Source: CBIFVZ01 sp966185765 (lineage in GTDB: Bacteria > Pseudomonadota > Gammaproteobacteria > Enterobacterales > Enterobacteriaceae). From it: a stretch of DNA of 64,000 bases. Within the stretch, counting starts at the first letter, position 1. The number at the start of each line of letters is the position of its first letter. Of the stretch, positions 8,515 to 17,241 are shown one piece after another. The translations under genes were made by a program, and so were the position numbers. Location: the NCBI GenBank assembly GCA_966185765.1, contig CBIFVZ010000006.1, positions 33,503 to 97,502 on the forward strand, read 5' to 3'. The notes beneath the pieces were generated by a model. It made no database searches and was not told where the DNA came from. It was given only the letters and a program-made list of their open reading frames with translations.

Positions 8515-9705
8515 CTAATTACGTCCTGCAACGTCACATCCCTGGCCCAGGCCTGCCATCTTCCCCTCCCGGTTGCAGCGCCCTGCCGCCTGAGCAATGG
8601 CATCCAGTCCGGCCATAGCGCGAAACACACAGGGGAAGTCCAAATCGACACCGGCTTCCACGAGCTGTGTGCTGACAACCCGCAGCGGGCGAGTACTGCC
8701 ATTGCGGCGAGCGGCGAGGCGCTGACGTATTTCACTAATGATGTGGCTGCGGTGGCTGGCGCACATGCTGGCGGAAAGGTGCAGGGTGTTGTCATCGTTG
8801 GGTAGCAGGGAACATAACTCACGGGCGTGGCGGCGGGTATTTACAATACACAGCACACAGGTTTGTGCGGCGAGTTTGTGGGCGACGTCTTCCCAGCTTT
8901 GGGACTCACGAGCAAAGGTGATTTCCACTCGCTTAAGGTGCGTGGAAAGCTCCGCCGGGTTTGGGATGATTTCGCGTACATGGCGCAACTCCTCCATTTC
9001 TTCTCTGTTCAGTGGGTCGTGTATTGCCTCAAGTACAGGTTGAGTCGCGGTGCATAACAGCCAGGTTACGCCGAAGGTTTCGCTAAGCTGATTCATCACG
9101 CGCACAATTGGCTGGTGAAAGTCACGCGGTAGCTGCTGGGCTTCGTCGAGAATGATGATGCTGTCGGTCAAATTATGCAGCTTACGGCAGCGGCCGGGGC
9201 GTGAAGCATGCAGTGATTCAAATAGCTGTACGTTGGTCGTAACTATCAGTGGCGCGTCCCAGTTTTCAGCCGCCAGTTTGCGCACACTGTCATTGTCACG
9301 ATCGTTATCAGGTTGACCCTCACGTTTTTCGATGTACGGATCGTCAATATTGCTGTGGTGCTCCACCACCGCGTCCTTGCCCAGTACTGAGCGAAACACG
9401 CTGGCGGTTTGCTCAATGATGCTGGTAAACGGGATGGCATAAATGATGCGTCGTTTATTGTGCAGGCGAGCATGTTCAAGTGCAAAGCCGAGACTCGCCA
9501 GCGTTTTGCCGCCGCCAGTGGGTACGGTCAGGCTGTACATGCCAGGCGTGCCGCTGGCAGCAATTATTGTCTGGTTCAGCACATCGCGACGGATGCCCTG
9601 AAGCGGCGTATTTTCAGCGTGCTGTGTAAGCTGATCCATGTAAGCCAGGTAACGCTGCCTGAGCGTTTCCAGCGAAGGATAGCCACTGTGCGCAACCTGC
9701 CTTGT
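8515..9705 (-). pseudogene. cas3: cas3 helicase remnant (truncated at both ends)
   Basis: Open frame of about 397 codons; the first ATG gives 374 residues, but homology-like sequence (HSGYPSLETLRQRYLAYMDQ) continues upstream to a stop at 9706-9708. The superfamily 2 core is complete: Walker A TGGGKT (residues 41-46), DEAQ box (164-167), TAT (196-198), motif V VEAGVDLDF and motif VI QAAGRCNREG. The N-terminal HD nuclease domain and everything after motif VI are missing, and the frame ends in LGQGCDVAGRN. The style (SLTVPTGGGKTLASLGFALE) is that of stand-alone Cas3 proteins of type I-C and related systems. No other cas gene or repeat array is seen, so it is best read as a decayed CRISPR-Cas fragment without nuclease function. 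Confidence 0.78.
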
Positions 9706-10292
9706 TTAGAAAAAATCTTAATTTATTCAATGTGATGAAGAATGCCTTGCTCAGGCCTGACGTGCCTGTGAGCGAGGGGGAATCGTGGCCTTGCTGGCGT
9801 GACGGCTTCCAGAACTTTAGTAACAGAGGCCTTCCCCGTTTCTGTCATTATTCAATTAGATTTCCTACTGTTTTGCTGCCTGATGTGCTGCAGGATCGTT
9901 GGGGTGATACTCCTTTTTGAGTAAATATTTTTGTTATTATGATGGATTATTTTTGGTACTTTTTAGTAAACAAACAAGGTATATTCATTAGTGTTAGTCA
10001 AAAAATGCCCTGTTTTTTTCAGGGTTTACTACGGTATGTGAGACAGATGTGACTGTTTTTTGTGATCTTCCTCATAAAGCAGTGATATATTTTCTGCAAG
10101 TTTCATTGTCTGGAAAAGTAAAATTTTAACCTCATGATAAGCCAGCAGAAATTTATTTTATGCCGTTGCTCCAAATGAATATTATTAGCTTGTTATTTCA
10201 GATTGTTAAGCTAAATTTCTGAATATTGCGTGTCGCTGTCCAGAATGGCGACGTATCTTTCTGCTCGCGGAGTGTTCCGTGGTGAGGTCATT
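9706..10292. other. AT-rich intergenic region before the pilus operon
   Basis: About 590 bases clearly richer in A+T than the flanking genes. No gene, CRISPR repeat or RNA recognised. It must hold the promoter of the Csu-type operon; the change in composition suggests a junction of separately acquired segments (inference). Confidence 0.45.
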
Positions 10293-10862
10293 ATGAAAAA
10301 GAATGTGTGGCTGAGTGGCTGTGGATTTGCGTTAGTGCTTCTCTCTTCGGCGGCACAGGCCGTCACCAGCAGCGGTACTATTGGTGCGACGTTAACGCTT
10401 ACCAATGGTTGCCTGATAAACGGCTCTCCTGCCCAGAGCGGGATTAACTTTGGTACCCTGAACTTTGGTACCCATCCGGGTACGTTCTCAACTATTACTA
10501 CACAGCTGACCGGGGCAAGCAGCGGTAACACCTTTACCGTGCAGTGTACCACCGGCGCGCCTTTTACTGTCCAGGTGACCGGCAGTACTAACGCCGCACC
10601 AACCACCGTGGTGGGCACGCCCGGCACGCCTGGTCGTTATCTGGTGAACACCGGGGATGCTACTCAGGGCGTGGCCTACAGTATTTTCAGCGACAGCGCC
10701 TTTAACAACCAGATTACCAACAATACCACCATCCCGGCGGCCTCCACCACCGGCGGCATCAGTAGCTATACCATTTATGGTCGAATTCAGGGCGGCGGCA
10801 ACAGCGTGAATGTGGTGCCGGGCACCTATACCGATACGATTAACGTCAGCGTGAACTACTGA
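10293..10862 (+). CDS. Spore coat U domain pilin, Csu-type major subunit
   Basis: 189-residue secreted protein with a signal peptide cut after SSAAQA (about residue 25). One spore coat U (SCPU) domain: ALTLTNGCLINGS near the start, paired cysteines, and the closing strand GTYTDTINVSVNY typical of the donor-strand complemented subunits of archaic chaperone-usher pili. As first gene of a subunit-subunit-chaperone-usher-tip operon it is the likely main rod subunit (CsuA/B-like). Start chosen at MKKNVWLSG because it gives a normal signal peptide. These pili mediate attachment to abiotic surfaces and biofilm in Acinetobacter; the role here is inferred. Confidence 0.88.
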   Translation: MKKNVWLSGCGFALVLLSSAAQAVTSSGTIGATLTLTNGCLINGSPAQSGINFGTLNFGTHPGTFSTITTQLTGASSGNTFTVQCTTGAPFTVQVTGSTNAAPTTVVGTPGTPGRYLVNTGDATQGVAYSIFSDSAFNNQITNNTTIPAASTTGGISSYTIYGRIQGGGNSVNVVPGTYTDTINVSVNY

Positions 10863-10869
10863 GTACGTG

Positions 10870-11418
10870 ATGACGCTCAGGCAGCCTGCGCGCTGCCGGG
10901 ATAAAGCTGTGGGCAAAAAATACACTGCGTGGTGGCTCGGGTTGTTGGTATGTACGCCAGCAACCCATGCCATTACCACGCAGTCTTTTCAGGTCAGTGC
11001 CAGCATTGTGGCGGGCTGCCAGGTCAGTAGCGGCAGCGGCGGTGTGTACGGCACGCTCAATTTCGGCTCTTATTCTGGCACCTCAAGCGCGGCCGCGCAG
11101 GCGGCTTTCACGCCCAATGGTGCGTTGTCGATTGCCTGCACGCCCGGTGTGGCACTGAGTATGAGCATCGACGGTGGGCAACACTACACCACACAGCGCC
11201 GACTGGTGCGCAGCGGCGGTACTGACGCTGTGCCTTATCGCCTGTACAGCAACAGCAACCTGAGTGCTGCCAGCGAAATCGGCGTGAACCAGAACGTCAG
11301 CGTCAGTTACAGCAACAGCAATAATATAACGCTGCCCATTTATGGCGTGGCGCAGCTGACCGGCTTTAGTCCGGCTGGCACCTATACCGATCAACTTTCT
11401 GTGACCTTGTCATGGTAA
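10870..11418 (+). CDS. Spore coat U domain pilin, Csu-type second subunit
   Basis: 182-residue SCPU-domain protein beginning seven bases after the first pilin gene. The hydrophobic signal segment WWLGLLVCTPATHA is preceded by a long basic leader if translation starts at the ATG; a GTG at 10909 (VGKKYTAWWLGLL) would give a more usual signal peptide, and the true start is uncertain. The mature part has the pattern VSASIVAGCQVSSG, NFGSYSG and the C-terminal strand GTYTDQLSVTLSW, ending in an aromatic residue as expected for subunits recognised by the periplasmic chaperone. Probably a minor subunit (CsuA- or CsuB-like). Confidence 0.85.
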   Translation: MTLRQPARCRDKAVGKKYTAWWLGLLVCTPATHAITTQSFQVSASIVAGCQVSSGSGGVYGTLNFGSYSGTSSAAAQAAFTPNGALSIACTPGVALSMSIDGGQHYTTQRRLVRSGGTDAVPYRLYSNSNLSAASEIGVNQNVSVSYSNSNNITLPIYGVAQLTGFSPAGTYTDQLSVTLSW

Positions 11419-11434
11419 TTAAGGGAGAAGGGGA

Positions 11435-12178
11435 ATGTCAGGCACAATGTATGTGGCCCGTGCGTGTGCGCTCACGGTGCTGTTGGCCTGCGCAACGGCG
11501 CAGGCGGCCAGTAATTTGCTTATCTGGCCTATCGACCCCATCCTCGCCCACGATGAGCAGGCGACCCAGCTGTGGATAGAAAACCAGGGTAAGGAGCCTG
11601 CGACCATGCAGGTACGCGTTGTGCGCTGGCGTCAGGAGCAAGGTGTTGAGCGCTACAGCGCCCAGCAAGACGTGGTGGCAAGTCCGCCTATCGTACGCGT
11701 TAACCAGGGTAGCAAACAGTTAGTGCGCCTGATTCGCCAGGCGCCCACCCCCGCAGGCCAGGAGTGGGCCTACCGTGTAGTCGTCGATGAAATTCCCCAG
11801 CCGCAAGCTGACGGCAAACAGCAAATGGGTATTCGTTTGCAGATGCGCTATTCCATTCCTCTTTTTACCTACGGGCAGGGTATCCCCACCAGACGTAACG
11901 GCGAAAGCCATGTGGATACTGATCCGAACAAACTGGCCTGGCGCATCATCAACGAGCAGGGCCGCCCGTTGTTGCAGGTCAGTAACCGTGGCGATGTGCA
12001 CGTCAGGCTCAGCAAGGTACAGCTTGGCGGGCGTACTATTGCCGATGGGTTATTAGGTTATGTGCTGCCTGGCAGCGAGCGTAGCTGGGAGTTACCGGCT
12101 TTCGCTGCGACGGCGTCCCGGCTCACCGCTTCAATTAACGCACCAGTTGATATATGGCAATCTGCGCCATCCCGCTAG
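11435..12178 (+). CDS. Periplasmic pilus chaperone, CsuC-like
   Basis: 247 residues with a signal peptide ending at ATAQA. Two-domain PapD-type fold: N-terminal domain with NLLIWPIDPILAHDEQATQLWIENQG and the subunit-binding beta-strand region IVRVNQGSKQLVRLIRQ, then a C-terminal domain (LQVSNRGDVHVRLSKVQLGG). It captures unfolded SCPU subunits in the periplasm and hands them to the usher. Preceded by AAGGGAGAAGGGGA, a good ribosome site, 16 bases after the second pilin. Its 3' end overlaps the usher gene by 25 bases, implying translational coupling. Confidence 0.9.
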   Translation: MSGTMYVARACALTVLLACATAQAASNLLIWPIDPILAHDEQATQLWIENQGKEPATMQVRVVRWRQEQGVERYSAQQDVVASPPIVRVNQGSKQLVRLIRQAPTPAGQEWAYRVVVDEIPQPQADGKQQMGIRLQMRYSIPLFTYGQGIPTRRNGESHVDTDPNKLAWRIINEQGRPLLQVSNRGDVHVRLSKVQLGGRTIADGLLGYVLPGSERSWELPAFAATASRLTASINAPVDIWQSAPSR

Positions 12179-14550
12179 GCCGGTGTCGTGCGCTCGTGCT
12201 GGTCTTGTTTGCCGCCTCGCGCTGTGTCAGCGCACAATCTCAGGATGATGCGCTACCGCCGCCCCCCGATGTGCGCCAGATTAACGCGAATGCCACTTAC
12301 CATCTGGCACTGGTGGTTAACCAGGCCGATAACGGTGTAGTGGCTGCGGTGAGCCGCCGTGAGGGGCGCTTTTACCTGGCCTCTGCTGATTTGCAGCGAG
12401 CCGGTATTCCGCCAGATAAGATCCCCGCCGGGGAGGTTGATCCTGACGCCGTCCCGGGCATGAAAAGCGAATACGACAGCGCGGGGCAGCGCCTGCTGGT
12501 GACGGTGCCGGACAGCTGGTTGCCCAGGCGCGATGTGGCAATGGGTAGAGGCACTCAGCGCTTCAAGGCCGTGAGCGGCAGTGGCGCGTTGTTTAACTAT
12601 GACCTGTATACCAGCCATGTGCAGCAAGGCAGTACCCAGCTTTCAGCCTGGCATGAAGTGCGTTTTTTTAATCCCCAGGGGTCGTTTAACTCCACCGGTA
12701 CGCTCGGAAAAAGCTACGGCGGTGATGGCTTTAACAACGGCTATCGCCGCTACGACACCTGGTTTAACGGCCAGAATGACGACAGCGCGCTGAGCTGGTC
12801 GGTCGGGGATATTATCAGCGATGCCCTGAGCTGGAGCAGCAGTGTGCGCATGGGCGGCGTGAGCATTGGTCGCGACTTTTCGCTGCGCCCGGATTTGGTG
12901 ACTTATCCGCTGCCTGCGTTCTCTGGCGAAGCGGCGGTGCCGTCTACGGTAGATGTCTTCATTAACGGTTATCGCAACGGTTCAACGCAGTTACAGCCAG
13001 GTCCTTTTACGCTCACTAATCTGCCTTACGTGAATGGCGCGGGTGAGGCTGTGCTGGTCACGACCGACGCGCTGGGGCGCCAGGTTTCTACCACGCTGCC
13101 GTTTTATGTGGCAAGTGACCTGCTGCGTCCGGGGATGAGTGATTATTCGTTTTCGGCCGGGGCATTGCGGCGTAATTATGGGCTGAAAAACTTTGACTAC
13201 GGCCAGGCGGCGGCAAGCGGTAGCTGGCGCTACGGGGTGAACGATGCCTGGACGGTTGAAAGCCACGCCGAGGCGGCAGAATCACTGGCGCTGGGCGGCC
13301 TGGGATCGTTGGTTAAACTGGGGCGCTGGGGCGTGGTCAACGGCGCCTGGAGCTACAGCCAGATGCGAGGCGACAGCGGCCAGCAGATTAACTGGGGTTA
13401 TCAGTACAACGGTAGTCTGTTCACCCTGGCCACACAGCAGACTCGCCGCCAGCGCGGCTTTGGTAATCTTGCGCTGTATGACATTCCTACCCGCTATGAC
13501 AGCAACAACGTACCCATTTCCACACTAAGCCGCGATACCTCGCAGTATTCGGTGTCACTCAACATGGGCAATTATGGCAACATAGGCGCGGCGTGGATTG
13601 ATGTGCAGGGATTTGATGACTCCCGTACCCGACTGTTGAACCTTTCCTGGAGTAAAACGCTGTGGGGCAACACCAGTCTGTACGTGGCGGCGGGTCGTGA
13701 TATGGAAGCAGGGGGCTGGAGCACCGCGATGACGTTGCAGGTGCCGCTTGGTCCGCGTGATAACACGGCCCTCAGTGTTGAGCACTACCCTGACTCCGGC
13801 AGCACTCAGCGCGTGAACTACAGCCACGCTATGCCGAGCGACGGCGGTTTTGGCTGGGATATGGCCTGGGCACGCCAGCAGCGCAATGATGATTATCTGC
13901 AGGGTACGCTAAGCTGGCGCAACAACCACGTTGAGCTGCAGGGCGGTGTTTACGGGCAGTCCGGTGAATACACCCAGTGGGGCGATATGTCCGGGGCGCT
14001 GGTATGGATGGACAATAAAGTCTTTGCCGCAAATCAGATTAACGATGCCTTTGTGGTGGTCAGTACCGAAGGTGAGCCGGATGTGACCGTTAACTACGAA
14101 AATCAGCCCATTGGTGAAACCGACGCTGACGGCTACATGCTGGTCAGCAGCGTGACCTCAGCCTACGCTGGTTTATACAGCATTGAAACGCTGAACCTGC
14201 CTGCGGATGTCAGCATCCGCAATACCGAGCGGCGCGTTGCGTTGCAGCGGCGCAGCGGTTATCTGCTGAAATTCCCGATTGAGCACCAGAACGTGGCGAA
14301 CGTGATTTTGCATGACAGTACGGGACAGGCCGTGCCGGTTTCAAGCCGGGTGCGGGGCACATCAGGCACAGACACCCTTGTGGGCTATGACGGGCTGGCC
14401 TATCTGGAAGGCCTGAAGCGTGATACCACGCTGACTGTCACCGCGCCAGATGGTCGCCGTTGCCAGGTAGAGTTGCATGCCGATCGTAAAAACAGCGGCA
14501 GGCTTGAGACCTACGGACCGCTTATCTGCCGTTGGCAGGAGACACCATGA
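12154..14550 (+). CDS. Outer-membrane usher, CsuD-like
   Basis: 798-residue FimD/PapC-family usher of the archaic class. After a signal peptide (cleavage near CVSAQS) come the N-terminal chaperone-binding domain, the beta-barrel with FNNGYRRYDTWFNGQNDD and many aromatic-terminated strands, the plug region (STVDVFINGYRNGSTQLQPG), and two C-terminal domains (GYDGLAYLEGLKRDTTLTVT). It forms the secretion pore and assembly platform for the pilus. The stop overlaps the next start as ATGA. Length is in the usual range for CsuD-type ushers. Confidence 0.92.
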   Translation: MAICAIPLGRCRALVLVLFAASRCVSAQSQDDALPPPPDVRQINANATYHLALVVNQADNGVVAAVSRREGRFYLASADLQRAGIPPDKIPAGEVDPDAVPGMKSEYDSAGQRLLVTVPDSWLPRRDVAMGRGTQRFKAVSGSGALFNYDLYTSHVQQGSTQLSAWHEVRFFNPQGSFNSTGTLGKSYGGDGFNNGYRRYDTWFNGQNDDSALSWSVGDIISDALSWSSSVRMGGVSIGRDFSLRPDLVTYPLPAFSGEAAVPSTVDVFINGYRNGSTQLQPGPFTLTNLPYVNGAGEAVLVTTDALGRQVSTTLPFYVASDLLRPGMSDYSFSAGALRRNYGLKNFDYGQAAASGSWRYGVNDAWTVESHAEAAESLALGGLGSLVKLGRWGVVNGAWSYSQMRGDSGQQINWGYQYNGSLFTLATQQTRRQRGFGNLALYDIPTRYDSNNVPISTLSRDTSQYSVSLNMGNYGNIGAAWIDVQGFDDSRTRLLNLSWSKTLWGNTSLYVAAGRDMEAGGWSTAMTLQVPLGPRDNTALSVEHYPDSGSTQRVNYSHAMPSDGGFGWDMAWARQQRNDDYLQGTLSWRNNHVELQGGVYGQSGEYTQWGDMSGALVWMDNKVFAANQINDAFVVVSTEGEPDVTVNYENQPIGETDADGYMLVSSVTSAYAGLYSIETLNLPADVSIRNTERRVALQRRSGYLLKFPIEHQNVANVILHDSTGQAVPVSSRVRGTSGTDTLVGYDGLAYLEGLKRDTTLTVTAPDGRRCQVELHADRKNSGRLETYGPLICRWQETP

Positions 14551-15503
14551 GACGTCTATTTTTATTGCTGCTGCTGTGGGGCTTAAGTGGTGGAGTAAAG
14601 GCTGCCTGTACGGCGGCGCTCGGGAGCAGCGCCACGTTTGGTACGGTGACATCGTTTGCGGTTAACAGCACGGCACAGAACGTGAATACATCGCTGACGC
14701 TCACCTGTGACACCATATTGAACCTGCTGACGGTGGGAGATACGGTCACGTTGACCTACCTTGGCGCGGCCCCCGCTTCCGGCACCCGCGCCGGGATGCA
14801 GCGTACCGGTAATACCACGGACACAATACCGGTAATGCTGTGTACTGTTGATGGGTGCAGCAGTGAGATTGCGAACAATAGCGGGACCTATACCTGGAGT
14901 GGCAGTACGCTTTTGAATTTGCTCGGTAACAAAACCTATACGCTGCCGCTTTATTTTCGCACCGTGCCGGGTCAGTCGGTAGCTGCCGGGACTTATCAGA
15001 CGGCACTGACGCTGCGTTTTAACTGGAGTGTGTGTTCGGTGGGGGTGGCGGTATGTGTGATAGCTCAGACCGGGAACACGACATTCACCCTTAACGTGAC
15101 CATAACCGTCACCAACGACTGTTCGGCGATGAGTACACCGGATGTAAGTTTTGGCAGCCAGCCGCTGGTGGGGAATTTCCCCACTATCAGCCAGACCATC
15201 GCGCTGACCTGTACCAAAGGCAGCATTTATACCGTAGGTATCAGCAATGGTAATTACGCCAACGGTAGCGTGCGCAATATGGCAAGCGGCAATAACCGCA
15301 TGAGTTATGAAATTTATAAAGGCACGACGGCGAACCGTTGGGGAGTCAGCGGCACTGAGCGCTGGGCCAGTACCGACTCTACGTCTGTCAGTACTGACGG
15401 GTTATTACGTTCGTATAACTATACCGCCAAAGTGCTGACCGGGCAGACCACACCGCCTGCAGGTAATTACTCAGATACGCTGGTGGTGGACGTCGCGTTT
15501 TAA
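14547..15503 (+). CDS. Two-domain SCPU tip protein, CsuE-like adhesin
   Basis: 318 residues with signal peptide MRRLFLLLLLWGLSGGVKA. Two SCPU domains in tandem: an N-terminal one from CTAALGSSATFGTV to about residue 165, with three extra cysteines (CSVGVAVC), and a C-terminal one from NDCSAMSTPDVSFGSQ to the closing strand YSDTLVVDVAF. This arrangement is that of CsuE, the tip subunit whose N-terminal domain carries the adhesive loops. The ATG overlaps the usher stop (ATGA). It is the last gene of the operon. Confidence 0.88.
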   Translation: MRRLFLLLLLWGLSGGVKAACTAALGSSATFGTVTSFAVNSTAQNVNTSLTLTCDTILNLLTVGDTVTLTYLGAAPASGTRAGMQRTGNTTDTIPVMLCTVDGCSSEIANNSGTYTWSGSTLLNLLGNKTYTLPLYFRTVPGQSVAAGTYQTALTLRFNWSVCSVGVAVCVIAQTGNTTFTLNVTITVTNDCSAMSTPDVSFGSQPLVGNFPTISQTIALTCTKGSIYTVGISNGNYANGSVRNMASGNNRMSYEIYKGTTANRWGVSGTERWASTDSTSVSTDGLLRSYNYTAKVLTGQTTPPAGNYSDTLVVDVAF

Positions 15504-15613
15504 TTTTTTTGCCCTGGAGAAGGGCAGGAGTGCACCAACAGCGCGTTATGGATAGTCGCAAAATAAGGGAGCTGCATTCGATAATTTTATTGATATCTTC
15601 TGGCGAAACCATC

Positions 15614-16546
15614 ATGAACAATGATTTCAGAAAGCTGGATCTAAACCTGCTTAAGGCGTTGGATGCCCTGATTGACGAGGGCAGCGTGACCCGCGCGGCG
15701 CGGCGTTTATCGCTCACACAGCCTGCGGTGAGTGGCATGCTTACCAGACTACGTGATTATTTTGACGATCCGCTGTTTGTCCGCGCCCAGCGCGGTGTGG
15801 TGCCCACCTTGCGCGCACAGCAACTGGCGGCACCGATAAAGCAAATTCTTTGGGATGTTGCCACGCTGCTGCGCCCGGCAAGTTTTGTTGCGCAGGAGGC
15901 ACAGCTCACTTTTAGCGTGGCGGCAACAGACTACGCGCTGCGGGCCGCCGTGGTGCCGTTAATGGCTGAACTCAGGCGTCAGGCACCAGGTATTCGTGTG
16001 GCGGTGCTGGCGCCAGAGCCGCACCGGCTGGCGCGTCAGCTTGAACGTGGGGATGTTGATTTAGCGTTGGTGACACCACAGACTGCGCCAGAGGAATTAC
16101 ATGGACGGGCGCTGTATCAGGAACAGTACGTCTGTGCTATGCGCGCCGATCACCCGGCAGCGCAGCATACGACGATATCGCTGGAGACGTTTTGTGCACT
16201 GGAGCACATTCTGGTGTCTGACAGTGGGAGCTTTATGGGCGTGACCGACGAGGCGTTGTCGGCTATTGGCCGCGAACGTCGGGTGGGCATGGCGGTAAAC
16301 AGCTTTCTGGTATTGCCAGAAGTGCTACTGGCAACGGATATGATTGCCGTTGTACCGCACCGTCTGGTGGCGGGCAATGCGCAGCTTGCGGTCATGCAGA
16401 CACCGCTGCCAGTGCCGGGTTTTACCAAAAGCATGGCCTGGCATGAGCGTACCCACCGTGACGCGGCCCAGCAGTGGATTCGGGCGCTGTTACTGGATAT
16501 CTGCCAGTCAGGTGAGAGCGGCCTGGCGCAGGTGAGGCCTGCGTGA
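15614..16546 (+). CDS. LysR-family transcriptional regulator
   Basis: 310 residues. The N-terminal winged helix-turn-helix is evident (LDLNLLKALDALIDEGSVTR to QPAVSGMLTRLRDYFDDPLF), followed by a LysR substrate-binding domain (AAVVPLMAELRRQAPGIRVA; ERGDVDLALVTP). The style resembles the NodD/LinR/PnbR-like branch. It lies 110 bases after the pilus operon on the same strand, but nothing shows that it controls the pilus; its targets are unknown. Start chosen at MNNDFRKLDLN, the usual distance from the helix-turn-helix. Confidence 0.85.
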   Translation: MNNDFRKLDLNLLKALDALIDEGSVTRAARRLSLTQPAVSGMLTRLRDYFDDPLFVRAQRGVVPTLRAQQLAAPIKQILWDVATLLRPASFVAQEAQLTFSVAATDYALRAAVVPLMAELRRQAPGIRVAVLAPEPHRLARQLERGDVDLALVTPQTAPEELHGRALYQEQYVCAMRADHPAAQHTTISLETFCALEHILVSDSGSFMGVTDEALSAIGRERRVGMAVNSFLVLPEVLLATDMIAVVPHRLVAGNAQLAVMQTPLPVPGFTKSMAWHERTHRDAAQQWIRALLLDICQSGESGLAQVRPA

Positions 16547-16580
16547 GCGAGGGATGCTGATTATTGAGGGTACTCAAATG

Positions 16581-16604
16581 ATAAGCCCGCGCTGGCGGGC
16601 TTAT
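16581..16604. terminator. terminator-like hairpin between convergent genes
   Basis: Perfect 10-bp inverted repeat ATAAGCCCGC / GCGGGCTTAT with a 4-base loop, between the converging LysR gene and the small membrane protein gene. The following T-run is weak, so efficiency is uncertain. Confidence 0.6.
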
Positions 16605-16623
16605 TAATCTCAGAGCAGTCGGA

Positions 16624-16830
16624 TTAGCGGATAAGGCTGCCGATGGTGTCGATAACGACGGGAATCAGGGATAACAGTTGGGTGATAATGACGGCGCTAA
16701 CCGCCCATAATAAAAGCTGGATTCGGCTATTACCGGAATTTTTTTGTCTGTCGTCACAGGTCTCTATGACCGACAGCCTGGTTTTAACCGTCAACACGCT
16801 TTGTTTATGTGTGTTTACTTCCTGAGACAT
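16624..16830 (-). CDS. small predicted membrane protein, unknown function
   Basis: 68 residues beginning MSQEVNTHKQSVLTVKTRLS, with GGAGG seven bases before the ATG, which is why this start is preferred to one 16 codons upstream. Residues 1-44 are polar with several charged residues; a single membrane helix follows (IQLLLWAVSAVIITQLLSLI), and the tail is short. The shape (soluble N-terminus, one C-terminal helix) is seen in holin- or XhlA-like and toxin-like small proteins, but I do not recognise a family and claim no function. Confidence 0.5.
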   Translation of the reverse strand: MSQEVNTHKQSVLTVKTRLSVIETCDDRQKNSGNSRIQLLLWAVSAVIITQLLSLIPVVIDTIGSLIR

Positions 16831-17241
16831 ACCCTCGCCTCCGCTATTGCCTTTCCAGACCCGCGACAGCGGTGTCATCTGGAACTCATCCTTTAATAAA
16901 TCACAGACTACCCCTGCTGTAGTAAGTTGTCACGACGAGTTAATACCTATCATTGTGATAGCTAACCCTTTCCCCTTCATCCCCTGAGCAATATTTGTGA
17001 TCGGGAGCCGCGCTTGACGGCTCGGACCGTTCACAAGGCACAGCGTAGCGGTTGCCCTGGAGCACTGTGGATAAAGATCAATAAAATAAAGAAGAGTCGT
17101 TATTTGACGCGGTGGTGGGGCGTATACAGGGTGCGCCTGTACGGGTATGGCGCACGGGGCAATCGAGGCGTCACGCACCAGGACTGGCTTGAGCAGAGGA
17201 GGTAGCCAACACGCAACACAGCTTTTTGACCGCGCTATACG
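16831..17241. other. intergenic gap
   Basis: 411 bases between the small membrane protein gene and the SorC regulator. No gene, RNA or repeat recognised. Confidence 0.5.

Noticed and set aside
10006..10024. CCCTG-T7-CAGGG hairpin in the A+T-rich gap
   Set aside because: Short stem, no T-run after it and no gene that it would terminate.
8126..10292. CRISPR array near the cas3 relic
   Set aside because: No regularly spaced repeats of 20-40 bases are visible on either side of the relic.
15504..15613. Terminator GCCCTGGAGAAGGGC after the pilus operon
   Set aside because: The T-run lies before the hairpin on the plus strand, so it is in the wrong place for the operon and there is no minus-strand gene to end.
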